Source of the DNA: Parietaria judaica
Taxonomy: Eukaryota; Streptophyta; Magnoliopsida; Rosales; Urticaceae
Direction of reading: 5' to 3'
Assembly (NCBI GenBank): GCA_954871525.1
Contig: OX940868.1
Span: 10,778,056-10,842,055 of the forward strand
DNA: 64,000 bases
The notes below the pieces were generated by a model. That model worked only from the letters and a program-made list of their open reading frames with translations, searched no databases and was not told where the DNA came from. The first letter of the stretch is position 1. Every line of letters starts with the position of its first letter. Both the position numbers and the translations under genes were made by a program. Below, piece after piece: positions 1 through 14,022 of the stretch.

Positions 1-89
1 AACCGATACCAAGAAAGAAAATCCCGAATTTTCAGGATAGGTACCAATAAAATGTAACTTTCCGGTTCCCGGTTCCGCTTTCACCCCTA
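1..89. mobile_element. Right end of a hAT-like non-autonomous element (truncated by window edge)
   Basis: The segment is rich in alternating CCGGT/TTCCGG words and stops at TTTCACCCCTA. This is the same terminal sequence as the elements ending at 33492, 37681 and 42717. Only the right end is inside the window, so the target duplication cannot be tested. The family call is inferred from those better-preserved copies. Confidence 0.4.
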
Positions 90-822
90 AAAGTTTAATT
101 ATATGTTAAATTTTCATAACTATTTATTTATCTTATTTGATAGGTTAGTCAAGTCTTATATGAGAGCGAAACGGATACATTTTATCTTTTAGAGATAATA
201 ACGGCATAAGTAGTCAATATTTTTATTTTAGTTATGGGATAAACTCAATAATTTTCACAGTCAAAGTTTCTAATGTTCATAAGTATACCAAATTTCCATC
301 CTCTTTTTTCCATTGATTCGACAAAATGTTTGATTGGCTATTAACAAAAGTTATCTAATCTCGGAAAGTGACACTTAAAGACTAGAAACACATATAAAAC
401 TCTGTTAAATCAATTGAGAGTGAATGAAATTCTTGAGAGAAATAAAAACAATGAACATTGAGAACTAACGCGTAGAAAATAGTGTATATTGAGAAGTTAT
501 TCGGTAAAAAAATAAAAATTAAAAACAAATGATTTATGTCATAAAAATTGAGTTTAGGTTAACGGGTCAATACTATTAACATAATTAACAAATAATACAC
601 TTGTGTGTCATATAAGTCAAAAAGGACTAACTAATTACAGACACGATACATACTTGAATCGTTACTCGAAGTACACCGGTATAGAAAATTGGAATTCTTC
701 TTATAAGCTTTTTGGTTTGGTGCTTTTTCACTTAGTTATTATAAACACGCATTTCCTCTTTTATCTGAATATTATTTTCTAAAAGGTAAATCAAATTATT
801 TAGTTTCTCGTAGACATTGTCA
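90..822. other. AT-rich intergenic DNA, no gene seen
   Basis: No convincing exon is visible. A short piece around 185-215 (GATAATAACGGCATAAG) resembles the terminal repeat of the palindromic element at 21262-21708 and may be the remnant of another copy. The rest is unassigned. Confidence 0.4.
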
Positions 823-990
823 CGGGAATGTAACGAGGTGGCTAATGCTTTGGCCAAGAGACGTCTCTCTTCTCTTGTTTTGGACCTTGTGTGTCCTTAT
901 TGCCCGGAGTGGCTTGTAGCAACAGTGTTGAGGGATTCTCCTCCCCAACTCCTTTGATTGAATGAAATCAAATTGCTTTCAAAAAAAAAA
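823..990 (+). pseudogene. 3' tail of a LINE (RNase H-like C-terminus plus poly-A)
   Basis: A 44-codon frame from 823 to the TGA at 955-957 reads RECNEVANALAKR, then a CPYCPEW stretch. This resembles the C-terminal end of the RNase H-like domain of plant L1-type LINEs (an arginine/asparagine-rich start followed by a VANALA helix). The stop is followed after 23 bases by a run of ten A (981-990), as expected for a reverse-transcribed tail. The frame is closed just upstream, so this is a 5'-truncated dead copy. An alternative is the tail of a retrocopied host RNase H-like gene. Confidence 0.5.
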
Positions 991-1988
991 TGAGGTGTAA
1001 TACTAAAATAAGGGAGCGCTGAGCAAGTCTATGTACACAATATTATTATTACTAACTCTTTAGAGCAATTTTTATGGAGCTTTTTTTAACACTATATCAT
1101 TATTTATTCGTTTCTGTCTGTTTCAGGCATTACTCTCATGATATATGGGTGTGTGTCATATCCTATCTGAGTGCAATAATCAGCTAACCAACTCAATAAA
1201 TTTGCTGAAGTAGAAGTATGAAACTTCCAAGAAGCTTCTTGCTCATTTGTTTTTCTCTATCATGACAAACAATTTGAAAATAATATCAAGATTTATATAT
1301 GTGTGATACTCCTGGATGATTGAATGGCTATCACTACTAGAAAATCTATAGAATAGTGTTGTCGACGTGGTATATATATACATAATTATGAGATATATGT
1401 TAAGTAAAGATAAATTATACATATTAACGTTTTTATCTTATTTATGGGATATAATATTATACACTTCAAATAATATTATACACTTAACATACATATTAAC
1501 TTCACCTAACATATATATATATATATATTCATTTAATATTATATTCTTCAACTAATAATAAATTTGTTAACATACATACACAATTTACATGCATATTCAC
1601 TTATTATAACACACTTAACATATTCACTTCACATAATAATTTGACTTAATATTATACACTTCAACTAATAATACTTTACATTATACATTTCACCTACATA
1701 TTTAAGTTACAAATGTGTTTTGTTATATACAATTATATCTGGTATTTATTAAATATGTAATTTTGAACTTATATAAATATCATGTTTAAATACTCAAATA
1801 TTTTTTACAAAATATCCGTCGAAAACCCCATCGGCATGCGGTATGCCCATGCGGTATATGCGGCATGCCCTTTTTTTACCATTTGCCCATCGACATACCC
1901 ATCGGCAAGCGATATATCCGTAAAACGGAAAATGCGAAACGACATCGGCAAGCGGCATTTTAAACCTTTGTTAATATAAAGAAAAGGT

Positions 1989-2019
<31 letters not shown>

Positions 2020-3837
2020 GTTTTGTGCCGATTACTAAATTACAATTTTAAGCAATGCGGTGCGATTTTTATAAACATCCGGTACCATTTACCGCATATG
2101 CGGAAGTACGGCAATGTTGTAGTAAATGCACTAATAAATAATGCAGTATTATTGCATATAGTAATCTTTACAAAAATATTAATATAAAAAGAGAGTTAAG
2201 TTTTTTTATAATTCTATCATTAATATAAATAATATCTAAAACTTTAAATATAAAACACATCAAAATGTACAGATCCCAACAACAAAACATCAAATTCATA
2301 TAAGTAGTTTGTGTATGTGTGTTTCGTTAGACACTCTTTAGGACTTTTGGGCAATGGAAGCTAAGAAATTTAATTTTGAAAAAATACATCATTATAATAC
2401 ACGATAAATCAAGAGTACATTTACGAAGATGTTAATTGACAAATAAAACAACAATATGTATCTACGGGCAAATCATGTGTTCATAAAGATAATATACACT
2501 TCGATGTAGCCCTAAAGTAGGTACGCAAGAAGTATAATAATCTCTTTTAAGGTGAAGAGCAGGTTTGGTTCGAAATAAAGAACTAAATATATCATGGTAA
2601 TATAATCATAAAGTAAGATAGTTACTTCGTACGAGTAAAATCGTTACAAATTATTAAGTAAAGAAAATGCTTACTTGTTTCTTCTAAAATGGAGATACAA
2701 GACTTCAGGCGAGCTTGACCAACCTATAGCTTACGTGCTAATACCAACTCTACTATGAAACCATGCATGCATGCATGAGATATTCCTTGCTTAGGAGACC
2801 AGAATTCTATAAGAAAAAGAGCTCTCTCTGCTCTTGCATGCGTGAGGATTTCGAGTTTGGCAATCTTTAGGAATCCCTAACTATTATATTATATATATTA
2901 TTCTCTGTGTATGGTTGAAGCTTCGTTTAACTTTCCCTTCTGCTTTGGCTGTTTGTAGGGTTTTGTTTTATTATATATGTATATCCATTTAAAAGCTATA
3001 TATCCACTATATATATTATTCGTACTTTACTTGACGCGGACATGTTTTATTTGATGGATAGTGATCGATGCAAAATTAGTTTATAATATAATAAAGTGTA
3101 GGCAGAAAGTTACATGAGTGTGATTGCTAAGCTATTAAATTTTGTTAGCTTCGTGACCTAAAGTATTGGTAATGTAAGACAAGCCTCGGTACATATATTA
3201 TTTGTTCGACGACCTGTCAACGGGAATAATCTACAATTCTACAACTGATCAAGATACAAATTACATCCTAAAAGTTATATGTTGTTTAATACGGGTTATA
3301 GCATATAAAACTCGTGTTTGAGACCGGCCCGCTCGGATTGGTAGTCCAAGTATTGGTAATGCCGGACTATAGATATGATGGACATTTACAAGCGTAGTTC
3401 AATATACAATATATCTTACCTATAAACCTATAATAATTAGTACTTGAGCTTATAATACATATGGTTGAGTTTGTTTACGTTTTCAAAAATAATTTTTTAT
3501 TTTATTTTTTAAAGAGTAGAAAATATAAATATAAAAAGGTGTTGGTTTACTCATTTTAATAAATTTTCTTAAATTAATTTTTCATTTTTAAGATTTTACA
3601 AGTGGAAAAAAAAAAACACTATCTATGTTTTAAATTTGTGTTTTCAACTCATTTAGAGTAAAGTGGGACATATAAACTTTATTTATCTATGTTTTTTATG
3701 ATTTATCTCTCATAATTTCAACTCACTTTTCCCTTTATATTTTCTTTCTCTAAAGTAAGACATACATTTGTGTTTTTATGAAAAAAAAAAAAATGAACAC
3801 TAGTATTATAATGTAACATTATTGGTAATGCACGAAA
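991..3837. other. AT-rich intergenic DNA with microsatellites and one dispersed repeat
   Basis: Short TA runs are frequent, the longest at about 1989-2016. Between about 1815 and 2110 there is a patch rich in CGGCATGC, CATCGGCAAGCG and ATATATCCGTAAAA words that recurs in diverged form at 41690-41850, so it is a dispersed repeat of unknown type. The small open frames at 1367 and 1782 are low-complexity or lie in that repeat and are not called. I see no gene. Confidence 0.45.
1989..2016. repeat. (TA)n microsatellite
   Basis: Uninterrupted TA dinucleotide run read directly in the sequence. Confidence 0.9.
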
Positions 3838-4860
3838 TTCATTTAACTTAGAACTTGGTCCACGGTTCGAGCCCAGAGTCGAACTCCTTGGTCGGGTGGG
3901 CAGTCAAGAGTATAGTCAACGAGGGTTGACTAATGCTTCGACGATCTGGTGAAGATGGCAATGTCTTCTTCGGTGAGGTGTCGAGCTTTTCCCGAGGTTT
4001 TCCCGTCCGTGGCGATGTATTGGCGACAAGAGAGGGCCTGTACAAATGAAAATATTTATGCTGCACCCTGTCACTATAGCAAGACTGCCTACGTAACCCC
4101 TTGTAGTCAAGATGGATCATGTCATCATGTAGTTCAAAGTTAGTGAAATACAAGGACGAGTGTCCCTGACAAGGGTATGAACTCTCTTGAGTGAGATCTT
4201 CAGCGGATGGCGGTCACCTGAAATAGGGTCGAAGACGATTACGATCTTGATGATCTGGAGAGTTCTAACGGAGGCGCTCCCTAAGGATTAGGATTTTGGC
4301 GAGCTCCGCTGCGAAACTATTCTTCCCGGGGAGCTTCTGAGCGATGGAAACCCGTTTGGCGAGCTCCTGCGCGAGGGTGGCCTTGTTTGGTGAGTTCATA
4401 AATCGAATCCCGAGGCGTCTTTGGAGCGTCCTAGCATTCCCGTGAACTCGGATACTCTTTTTGGTCGATAACTATATAGTAATTCCTCTTGTCGAGTTTG
4501 ATGGCGAGTAGTTGCATGTCGACCTAGGAGTTTGCCTTGGCGAATATGTCACTGAAGACTAATTTTCAAGGGAGCTTATAGTTTCCAGGAGAGCTTGTCT
4601 TGATAGGGACGTCGGAGAGCCTCTAAGGTGGTTGTCATCTCGTCAGGGACCCTCCTAGGTTGCCATAACCTCGTGAGATTGTCGGGAACCTTTCGAGGTC
4701 GTCGCCGGAGGCACCTTAAGGTCATTGGAAGGTAGTCTTCGGTCTTCGGGCTCTGTCTCTTAGGCCTTTTCTTCCGAGCTTCGTCTAACTAACTTGGACT
4801 TGAATCAGCGAGCCTTGACTTTTTTTAACGGGCTTTAACTTTTACCTTTTAGGCCCATGC
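3838..4860. mobile_element. Degenerate GC-richer block, probably LTR-retrotransposon remains
   Basis: Base composition changes sharply against the AT-rich flanks. The block carries a motif pattern near 4085-4140 (TGCCTACGTAACCCCTTGTA, then a TCATCATGTAGTTC segment) that recalls LTR sequences of plant retrotransposons. Open frames on both strands near 3850-4150 are short and overlapping and show no recognisable domain. No primer-binding site or paired LTR was found, so the class is an inference. Confidence 0.3.
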
Positions 4861-7800
4861 TACATTACTCGATTTATTATAGTTTGCCTAGTTGCTACGT
4901 ATATATGTTCCCAAATTCTGCAATTATAAATAACTCGCTTTAGCACTAATTAATCAAGTAGCTAGCAAATTCTCAACTCCAATACAGTTATTAAAGACAT
5001 CGAATATAAATTATACACCACGTGTCCCAATTTCACGTCCTCTCTCCAAATACAATCAGAGACCAAGATAAATATATACGTTGAGAAGATGGTTTTGAGT
5101 TTGGCTCATGAGATACTAACGTCATGTGCTCTCGCACCGGAATCTTCGCCGAAGTTTTACACAAAAGGATCGTACTATATCCGTACGTACGTGATTAACA
5201 TTCCCTAATCAGATACGCAATTAGTGCCACTCAAGATGATCCACGTTCTTTGCATTATATTAATGAAAATGACTGATTTCTACTTACTTTTTTTGTTTGT
5301 TTAGTTTTCTAGTCCATTCACTTCGTGCCACGCATATGAGGCGTTTTTGTTATCTTTTGGCTTTAAAGGTTAAAGATTAGCGATTTTACATTTTGTTTTT
5401 TATAACTCATCCAAAAGCCAACTAATAAAATTGGAAGCTCGTATATATATATATGATCACTAAGCATCACGACGTGGCACGAGCTTTTCCACAATTCTTC
5501 ATCGTTATATAATATCCAAAGTATTCTTTTATTCTCTTATTTAATGTTATGTTTGTATCAATCCTTCGTCCTTATATAATTTCCAACGTATGCATTTATT
5601 GTTTTTATCTATTCTGCATCCCCTATATAATATAATGCTTTTATTTTCTAATTTAGTTATGCTTTTGTATCGTCTTATTATTTAAGTTCACAATTTTGAG
5701 AAATACCATTGAAAAAAATTATACCACCTAGTTTTTAATAAAGCAAGATAGATCCTAGGGCTAGAACATTAACCGGCATTGAAAAAAAAATACCACTTTA
5801 GAACATCCTTGTAGTCAGTGGCGGAAGCATTTGAAGAAGAGGGTGGTTCAATTCAAAATTTCAAACTACCCCCTCCAAAAAAAATAAAATTATACAATAT
5901 TATTTTTATTTTTTTAGTGTAATTTCATATAAAATTTTAGTTAAGCCCCCCCTTAACTATCACAAAAATTTAAATATAACCCCCTCAAATTAAGTTTTGA
6001 CAAAAAAATAATGTCTAGCTCCCCCGGTACATAATTTCTGGTTCCACCACTTCCTATAGTATGCGCTTTACCTGTAATATATAATCGGCATCTTTAGTTG
6101 TCGGCATATTTGGTTTAAACAAAAAAATAAAACAATTAGTAAACCTGTTATTCATAGGTATACTAGTAAACTTAAAGTTACAATTTTTCATCTATCATAT
6201 CTAAAACTTTGTATAGAACTATAGAGCATGATACCAAATTTTTTGATTAGTCAAACTATAAAGTTGACCAGTATTGTGCATTTTTATGTGATTTTCCACG
6301 TATATAGCAAAATTAGTTTGCGATAAACATCGGAACATGGTCGATTCAGGATTCGAAAGGTTGGGAAGGAAAAAGAAAAATGAGAGAAACAAAGTTAAGC
6401 TTCTTAGTTGTGGTAGCTAGTGGTTCATGTTGTAACTTGGACGTATGTATATTAATGAGAAATTTGTTTTTATGTATTTTTATTTTTATTTTGTAAAAAT
6501 ATACTTTTAAACTTTAAATATATTTTAATAGTAAATTTTGTTGAATTTGACGATTTTATCATTTATTTCCTTAAAAAAAATTAATTCCTTAAAAAATTAT
6601 TGTTTCCAATTTTTATTTTCCTTCCTCTCACTTTATGCTATATGTTTACATATAACATAAAAAAAGAACACTCTAAGAAAAGAATAAAAAAAGTATTAGC
6701 TCGAAATCCCAAAGATCGGACAAGAGTATCTATATCTCTGTCATATACTCTATTACAGAAAAGATGATTACTACAGTAAATCACATTACACAAACATCAT
6801 AAATTTAAATTTTAAAGAAGTTAATAAAGAAATTACTACACGTTGGGACTACAATATTGTTTCAAGAATTTACATGCTTATAAAATCATAATTGCGTCCC
6901 TTACATATTTTCCCCACATGCATACACTCTGTTCTACGACAATTATTCTAGAGGAATAATATCATATTATTTTAAGCGTACATAAATACTAAATAGTGAA
7001 AGTATGTCAGAAGAGAATCAATAATTGGATGTATATTGGATCACAATGTCATTATTGATTTGCTCAGCCAAATCAATTGATCAATAAAAATAAAGTAAAT
7101 TAAAAATGGAACTTTTAATAATATAATGAAGATGAGAAATATTTTATTCACTCCTTCATCAAGGTATATATGTTCACATTTGGTAGCTAGATTAAAAATT
7201 TTAGTTAGATCCCGATTGGTTCTGATTCTAATTTAAAACAAGGAATTTTAATTCTAAAATCGGGAACCAAGATCGAGATAGAGCCTCTACCCTTCTTGGA
7301 CTCCGTCCGTCCCGCTTTTAGATTTTGAAAACATATGTTTATATTTTTAATTTTATTTTAATTATATAATTTCACTCTGTTTTTTAATCTCTTTTTTCGA
7401 CTCCTTTTTTTTTCTTTTTAATTCAACTTTGACGCGATATGTGCTCTTCTTAATGTGGTTCCGCCTCCTTGCTTTCTTCTCTTTCGACGGTGACTCATAC
7501 CTCGCCACATTCTTAGAATATGTACTGACAAAATATGTATAGTTCTCCAATTTATCATAAAATCTTATTTTTTTTATGAATTGAATGATGCCATGATTAT
7601 GAAACGAAATTCGCTCTTACCCTAATATGTAATAAAACTTGTGAACTTTTTCCCATCTCGATTCAATTAACGGTTCTCATTTTCCAAAATTATTACGTAT
7701 TTTCGAAACCGAGGTCGAGATGGGGGCATGTTATAAATTGGCGTCCTTATTATTGTAGGACCAGGAAAAAAAAGAAGCTAAAATCGAAGTTCACGGTCCC

Positions 7801-8003
7801 AGTTTCACCTTGCTACGCATTATTTATCAAGATCATTTTTAGAGCTTAAACTCGTGATTAAGCAGGTGAATAATAATAATAATAAATAAATAAAAAAAAA
7901 ACTCACGCAAAATATAGTTTTATTTTCTGTATGTCTGATGATATAAATTATATATATAAATAAAAGAATATAGAAACTTCCGGGAAATTTCTCACTCTCT
8001 TGC
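4861..8003. other. AT-rich intergenic DNA upstream of the CAX gene
   Basis: Apart from the small element at 5816-6051 I see no gene or ordered repeat. A patch at about 7200-7815 with GGTTCTGATTC and CGGTCCCAGTTTCACC words may be another degraded copy of the CCGG-rich hAT-like family, but its ends are not clear. Confidence 0.4.
5816..6051. mobile_element. Short terminal-inverted-repeat element (MITE-like)
   Basis: Starts CAGTGGCGGAAGCA and ends GGTTCCACCACTT, an imperfect terminal inverted repeat (AGTGGYGGAA). The interior has C-rich CCCCCTC tracts and no coding capacity. A related, larger element with GGCGGAGCCA ends lies at 40513-41366. A clear target duplication was not found. Confidence 0.45.
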
Positions 8004-8012
8004 ATATTTAAA
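8004..8012 (+). promoter_or_regulatory. Possible TATA box of the CAX gene
   Basis: TATTTAAAA lies 124-132 bases upstream of the CAX start codon, which leaves room for a roughly 100-base 5' UTR. AT-rich surroundings make a chance match possible. Confidence 0.3.
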
Positions 8013-8135
8013 ACCTCTCACGTTAGTTCTACTCCTCAGAAACAAACACACTTGCCCGAAAATCATACACAATTTTTGTAAGCACGTATATTTACGTATC
8101 GCACTTCCTGCTAGACCAATCTTGCGAAAAAGTCA

Positions 8136-10013
8136 ATGGACTCCAACCAAGATCAGCCATGGCTGCTCGAGAACGGCGAGCTGAAGCGGCTCAGCCGCCC
8201 GGATCGCAAGCAAAGCCGGACGGCGCACAACATGTCGTCCTCGTCGCTGCGCAGGAAGTCCGACATGTCACTGGTCTCGAAGGTCCCTTGTGGCGCCCTG
8301 AGGAAGGTGTTGGCTAACGTTCAAGAGGTCGTCCTTGGCACCAAGCTCGCCATTCTCTTCCCCGCCATCCCCCTCACCATCGCTGCCGAGATCTACGGCT
8401 TCGGACGAGTGAGCTTTCCTTCCCATATATATATATGTTATATATATATATTCTGTCTTACAGTATATAGCGTGTATTAATTCATAATATTCTTGCAGCC
8501 ATGGGTGTTTGGGCTGAGCTTGATTGGACTCACTCCTCTGGCTGAGCGTCTCAGCTTTCTCACTGAGTATGATTCCAAACTATATATTTGTGTATATATG
8601 TATATATATTGCATCAAAGGAACTAATATAAGTTTTTTGGTTATTGATTTCTCTATATGATTGGGAAATATTTCAGACAGATCGCCTTTTTCACAGGTCC
8701 AACAGGTATATAAATCTACTATATCTCTTCGCTTGTATTTCAATTAATATATTGATTACAATATATATAAATTAAGATTATTGATTACATGGCCGGAATG
8801 TTCGAAGGAATTAATAAATGCCTTACCAATCATTTCATATTAAGTGAATGTAAATACATAATCATTGTATTTCTCTATATGTGTATATACATTAAATCAA
8901 TCATAAATGCATAGACCAATGGCGAATTCCATTTATTATAAGCATAGATGATATAAATAATAACCTGAGAAGAAAATAATGTGAAAACCCTAAAACACAT
9001 TTGTACTTATTTGTTTATATATGTCAAACATTTTTAAATGCTTGATTAAGATCTGATTTTGACTGAAATTTGACCTCACAGGACACGTTTTTTATTTTAT
9101 TTTTTATATGCTCAATAAAATAATAACAAAGAATAATTTTTTTTTCTATACGTTGGATCGTAGGTTTATATATATAGTAATATTTTTTTAGGCTTTTAGC
9201 TAGAAAACCAAAGTACAGAGAAAGTGTCAAAAAGAATGACTGGCATGTAATATGGACTAAGTGTGCCACGTAAAAAGTGAACAATTCCAATTGTACAGAA
9301 ATATGTCAACAATTTGTTTACCGAATGATATATTTTAATATAAAATTGATGTCTGAAGTTAGTACTGTATCAAACTATCATTTTCAAGTTCAACTATTTT
9401 TTCTGTACCCGATAGCATTATATAATAAACTACATATACAACATAATATTTTATAAAACGAAATTTTAGGATATGAAACGAATAAGGAATTATATACATC
9501 CAAATTATTTTTATTCAATTCATTATAATCCTTAATAAACAAAAAACTTACAGAGTGGACAGATTTGGAAGAAAAACAAGCTAAGAAAAAGAGGTAATAA
9601 GCTAAAATACATGTGGATCCAATGTATATGGATTCAGAAAATCATGTATTTCTAACCGGGAAACAGAATGACAAAATCCGGTTCCGAAGAAAAAAAGAAT
9701 AGTAAATTCAAGTGTCTATTATTTTTTAAGAGTCTTAAATTCAAGTGTCTATATGGATTAGATCGGTACCTAAATAGTAATATAAGGGTTTCGTATTTGC
9801 AGTGGGAGGGCTTCTAAACGCGACATGTGGCAATGCGACGGAGCTGATTATCGCGATATTTGCTCTTTCTCACCATAAAATAGATGTTGTGAAGTACTCT
9901 CTTTTGGGCTCAATCCTCTCCAATCTGCTTCTGGTTTTGGGCACTTCCTTGTTCTGCGGTGGCATCGCCAATCTCGGAAGAGAACAGAAATACGATCGGG
10001 TACGTACATCTTT

Positions 10014-10049
<36 letters not shown>

Positions 10050-12491
10050 CACTTGATTTACCCTACATATACTGTGTCAGTAACATTATAACAACCGTGA
10101 GATATTGGCCATGCTTGTTGAGCTTCTGCAAAGTGGTCCCTTACTTGATCAACAATAATCCTTTTTGGTTTTGTTTTTTTATATTTATAAGTACTTTAGC
10201 AACTAATGAAGAACTTACTAGTATAACTTGGTAACATTTATATATCAAGTGATTTCGATAAGCTTTTTGTTGGGACCAATCTAGAAAACATATGTATGAA
10301 TGAGTGCTAAGATGAGATATGATAATAAATACCAAAATATTATATTTATGGAGTCGTGGTAATGCTATTGCTAGCTAGCTAGTAGAGTTTGTGTACAAGT
10401 GGTCCCAAACTTGATCAACATGTATTATTATTATTATTAAGTTATTTTTATCATTTTTAAAGAACTTTACCTTTTTATTCATTTTAATTTCAATTTACAA
10501 AAAATATACCCTCTATTTTTTAAAATAGCTAAAATATACCTTCAAGTTTCAACGTCATCAATTTTAGAGATTTGAATTTGGGCTGTAAAGTAAAGTATAA
10601 ATAAGAAAAATTAGAGAATAGTTTGGTCGAGTTACATAACTTGAGGTACATTTTGATTTATTTTAAAATAAAGGGTATGTTTTTGTTAAAAGAAAATGGT
10701 AACAGAGAGTATAAAACAATAATTTATCTGTTATTATCAAATAATTATTATAATTAGCATTATAGCAACTATTGTATTAGTAACATTTACATTTTACTAA
10801 GTTATCTCTATAAGCTTTTGTTGTGACAAATGTATTGAACAACGAAAATGGAACTAATTGTTTTGGTAATATTGATGAGCAGAGACAAGGCGATGTGAAC
10901 TCGCTGATGCTGATGTTGGCGCTGCTGTGCCACCTGCTTCCGCTGCTCTTCCAGTATGCGGGCGGTGCACCCTCGCAGGCCCTCGTGGACTCAACGCTGC
11001 AGCTGTCCCGAGCCTCCAGTATCATCATGCTGCTCGCCTACGTAGCCTACCTTGTCTTCCAGCTCTGGACCCACCGCCAGTTGTTCGAAGCCGATGAGGT
11101 ACTTATATCAGACACTAGCTATAATTTTTCTACATTGAAAATGTGCCTCATTCAAGTGTACCTGACGCGTATACATGCTATATATATACACATATAAGAT
11201 ACATAAATAGACGAATAGATAGATAGAAGTGAGATCTATATTCACAATATACGTTTCTTGTTATGATCAGGATGCTGAAAACGAGGATGGAGCTGAAGAG
11301 GAAGTAGCTGTGATTGGATTTGGAAGCGGAATGGCGTGGCTTATCGGGATCACTCTCGTCGTAGCGTTATTGTCCGAGTATGTAGTCGCAACCATCGAGG
11401 TACTAAAAACGACGCCGTTATAATACCCACTTACTAATATTTTATCAATTAAACCTGTACAATATTAATAATTAATGACCAGTTTTCTTGCGAAATGTCA
11501 GTCTGCTTCGGAAACTTGGGGCTTGTCAGTCAGCTTTCTGAGCATAATATTGCTTCCCATCGTCGGAAACGCAGCTGAACACGCCGGAGCCATCATATTT
11601 GCTTTCAAGAACAAGTTGGTGAGTCTCGTGAATAATAATTAGCCCGTGATTTTCGGTACCACTTTTACCATTTAAATATACCTAAATCGTATTCTTTCTT
11701 TTTTTCGACGAGGACTTTAAATCTTAGGCGGAAGGCGGATTTTACCAAGAAATCTATTTGGCACCAAAATTAGGTTTAAAATTAGGCTATTGATTTTATT
11801 AGAAGTATATGAACGGATTAATGGACCGTATTATCACTTCTTTAGGTCTTTAATTTGTAACAAAGTCTTCATTACATGAGTAATAACAATAGTATTAATA
11901 TTAAGGTTGCACAATTAATGTTTGTAATTTGTATTTCAGGACATCACACTCGGTGTTGCTTTGGGATCTTCTACTCAAATTGCCATGTTTGTGGTACGAT
12001 ATCTACGCCTGTATAGAAATCTGAATATATGTGTTTTAACTAAAAACGAGCCAAATCCGGTTTTAAAAAATTCGCAACTGGACTAAACTTTTTCCGGGTT
12101 AAGAGGTTACAAAACTCAAAACCCGTTTACTAGGATACTAAACCCGAATTTTCCAATAATATACAAATATATAAAATAATCTTGAGTAATATAATGTCTC
12201 AAGATTTTGAGTAGTATAATGTCTCCATGAGTAGTAGTATAATGCCTCAAGATTTTTATTATTCAATTTTTTTATAACTTTCAATACAAAACCGGATTTC
12301 GTAATAAAATCGGGTTAAACCTGAACCCGAATTTCTAAGTTTTGCCTTTCAAAAATCAAGTAATTGGGTTTGAAAAGTCCAAACCCCGTAATCCATTCGG
12401 GTTTTGCCAAAAAAAAGAAGAGAGAACTCACACACTTTTGAAAGCCGGTCTTAGCCCTTACGATATCATGTGATTAATTTTGACACCTATA

Positions 12492-12537
<46 letters not shown>

Positions 12538-13311
12538 CTTAGTTTAGTGATTAATGATAATTATGATGATCAGGTTCCACTGTGTGTGTTGGTATCGTGG
12601 ATAATGGGACTGGACATGGACCTCAACTTCAATATCACTGAGACCGGTTCTCTTGCTATAGCCATTGTGGCCACTGCCTTCACGTTACAGGTCATCGTCA
12701 TATTTATGAATTAATTACTTCACTTTATGTACTAAGATTTCTCATATATGACGCATTATTTATATGTATTTGCAGGATGGTACATCTCACTACCTGAAGG
12801 GATTGATTCTTATGCTCTGTTATATTATCATCGGAGCCTGCTTCTTTGTCTCCAAAACCCCACTTCGTAAGTATTCATTACTTCAAACCCAACTATTTTG
12901 ATTCTTAATTTTTTGTGGTTATTAAACTTGATTTTCAGAATGTCTACTATATATATGTCTTGTGTCAGAATTTCATCTTCTTGTGATTATAGTCCAGAAC
13001 TAGAACTAGAAGTAACTCATGTCCAAGACTTAAAAAAATTCCATACAAAATTTTGAAAATAGTTAATATATATTAGAAACTTTTGCCGTAAAGAAAGAAA
13101 AATTATGAAAGACTGGTTACTTACATCCTTATTAACCTTTACTAGTTCAATTAATGGTAATCAAAATAAATGAAACTGAACTAGTTAATGCATGATTCAA
13201 TGCAAATTAAACTGATAAAAAATTGTTTCCTTCAAAACCCTAGACTCTGGAAACGCGAGCAGCTTGGAATCCTCAACAGCAGTGACCCAATCCCTCTTCG
13301 GATCGGCTTAA
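8136..13311 (+). CDS. CAX: Vacuolar cation/proton exchanger (CAX family, Ca2+/H+ antiporter)
   Basis: Eleven exons join in frame to 452 aa: 8136-8408, 8499-8566, 8677-8705, 9803-9999, 10883-11098, 11271-11399, 11502-11618, 11940-11993, 12574-12690, 12776-12866 and 13244-13311. All borders are GT..AG. The length fits plant CAX proteins. The hydrophilic serine/arginine N-terminus corresponds to the regulatory region of the family. Two alpha-repeat signatures are visible: [20 protein letters not shown] in exon 4 and [17 protein letters not shown] in exon 7, each with the ion-binding Glu. Between the halves lies the acidic linker ([11 protein letters not shown], exon 6). The family moves Ca2+ (some members Mn2+ and other metals) into the vacuole using the proton gradient. 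From memory, gene order suggests kinship to Arabidopsis CAX3/CAX4; the substrate cannot be read from sequence. Intron 8 contains a CCGG-rich repeat patch (about 12040-12410) and a TA microsatellite. Confidence 0.95.
12495..12532. repeat. (TA)n microsatellite in CAX intron 8
   Basis: Uninterrupted TA run directly visible. Likely length-polymorphic. Confidence 0.9.
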
Positions 13312-14022
13312 CGAGCAGTAAGTCGATATCAACTCATTCAAACTTATGTTTTTTAATTCCACGGATTTTAAATTAGCTAATGTCCCGAAACGTGTCCCCG
13401 AGATACCAAATTTCGATGCTTATGGATAGTTTTGCTATATTGCAGCGATTAGATCGGCCTAATATTAGGCCGAAATTTGCACTGCTGATTGAGTGAGGAA
13501 CTAATTTGGTGAAATTGATCGAGTGAATACGAACAAACTTTCTTGATCTCACGAGATTCGATTAATCTTTCGTCGCAAAGAAAGTGAAATCACAGTGATT
13601 GCATCTGATCAGAAGGTGAACGACGGGCGTGATTAAAATCCATGGTGAAGCTTGATGATGATGGAGGAAGACAGGCACGTGTATATATATATATATATGC
13701 GTGATTTCTCAGGGTGGTATTTGTTTACTTTTCTCTTGTATGAGTTTCCTTCATGTTTTGATATTTGTGTGAGATTTCTACTATGTATTTGAACGTACGT
13801 AGCATGTTGCAAAATGTCTACTATGTTTATTTCCGTTATTGTATTTGAGAAGTTTTGGCAATGCAATAAAATATATTGCGGTTTGATTTGCAATATGATA
13901 TTTTCAAAATTCCTTAATATATATATTATGCTAATATATGTGAGAAAATAACGGGATAGGCATTTATAAATATCAATAAGTCATCGAAAGGTATTGGCAT
14001 ATATATTTATAAGACAGACAAG
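13312..14022. other. 3' flank of the CAX gene
   Basis: Probable 3' UTR. A good donor-like CAGTAAGT immediately after the stop (about 13316) could begin a 3' UTR intron. An AATAAA polyadenylation-type signal is at 13865-13870. No coding sequence is seen. Confidence 0.35.

Noticed and set aside
1367..1555. Short AT-rich open frame
   Set aside because: Low-complexity Ile/Tyr-rich translation of TA repeats.
3838..3870. tRNA gene suggested by a GGTTCGAGCCC word
   Set aside because: No A box or acceptor stem pairing in the right place. Likely repeat-derived.
12040..12410. CCGG-rich hAT-like copy in CAX intron 8
   Set aside because: Similar word content, but the TAGGGGTG ends and flanking duplication are missing, so a separate element call is not supported.
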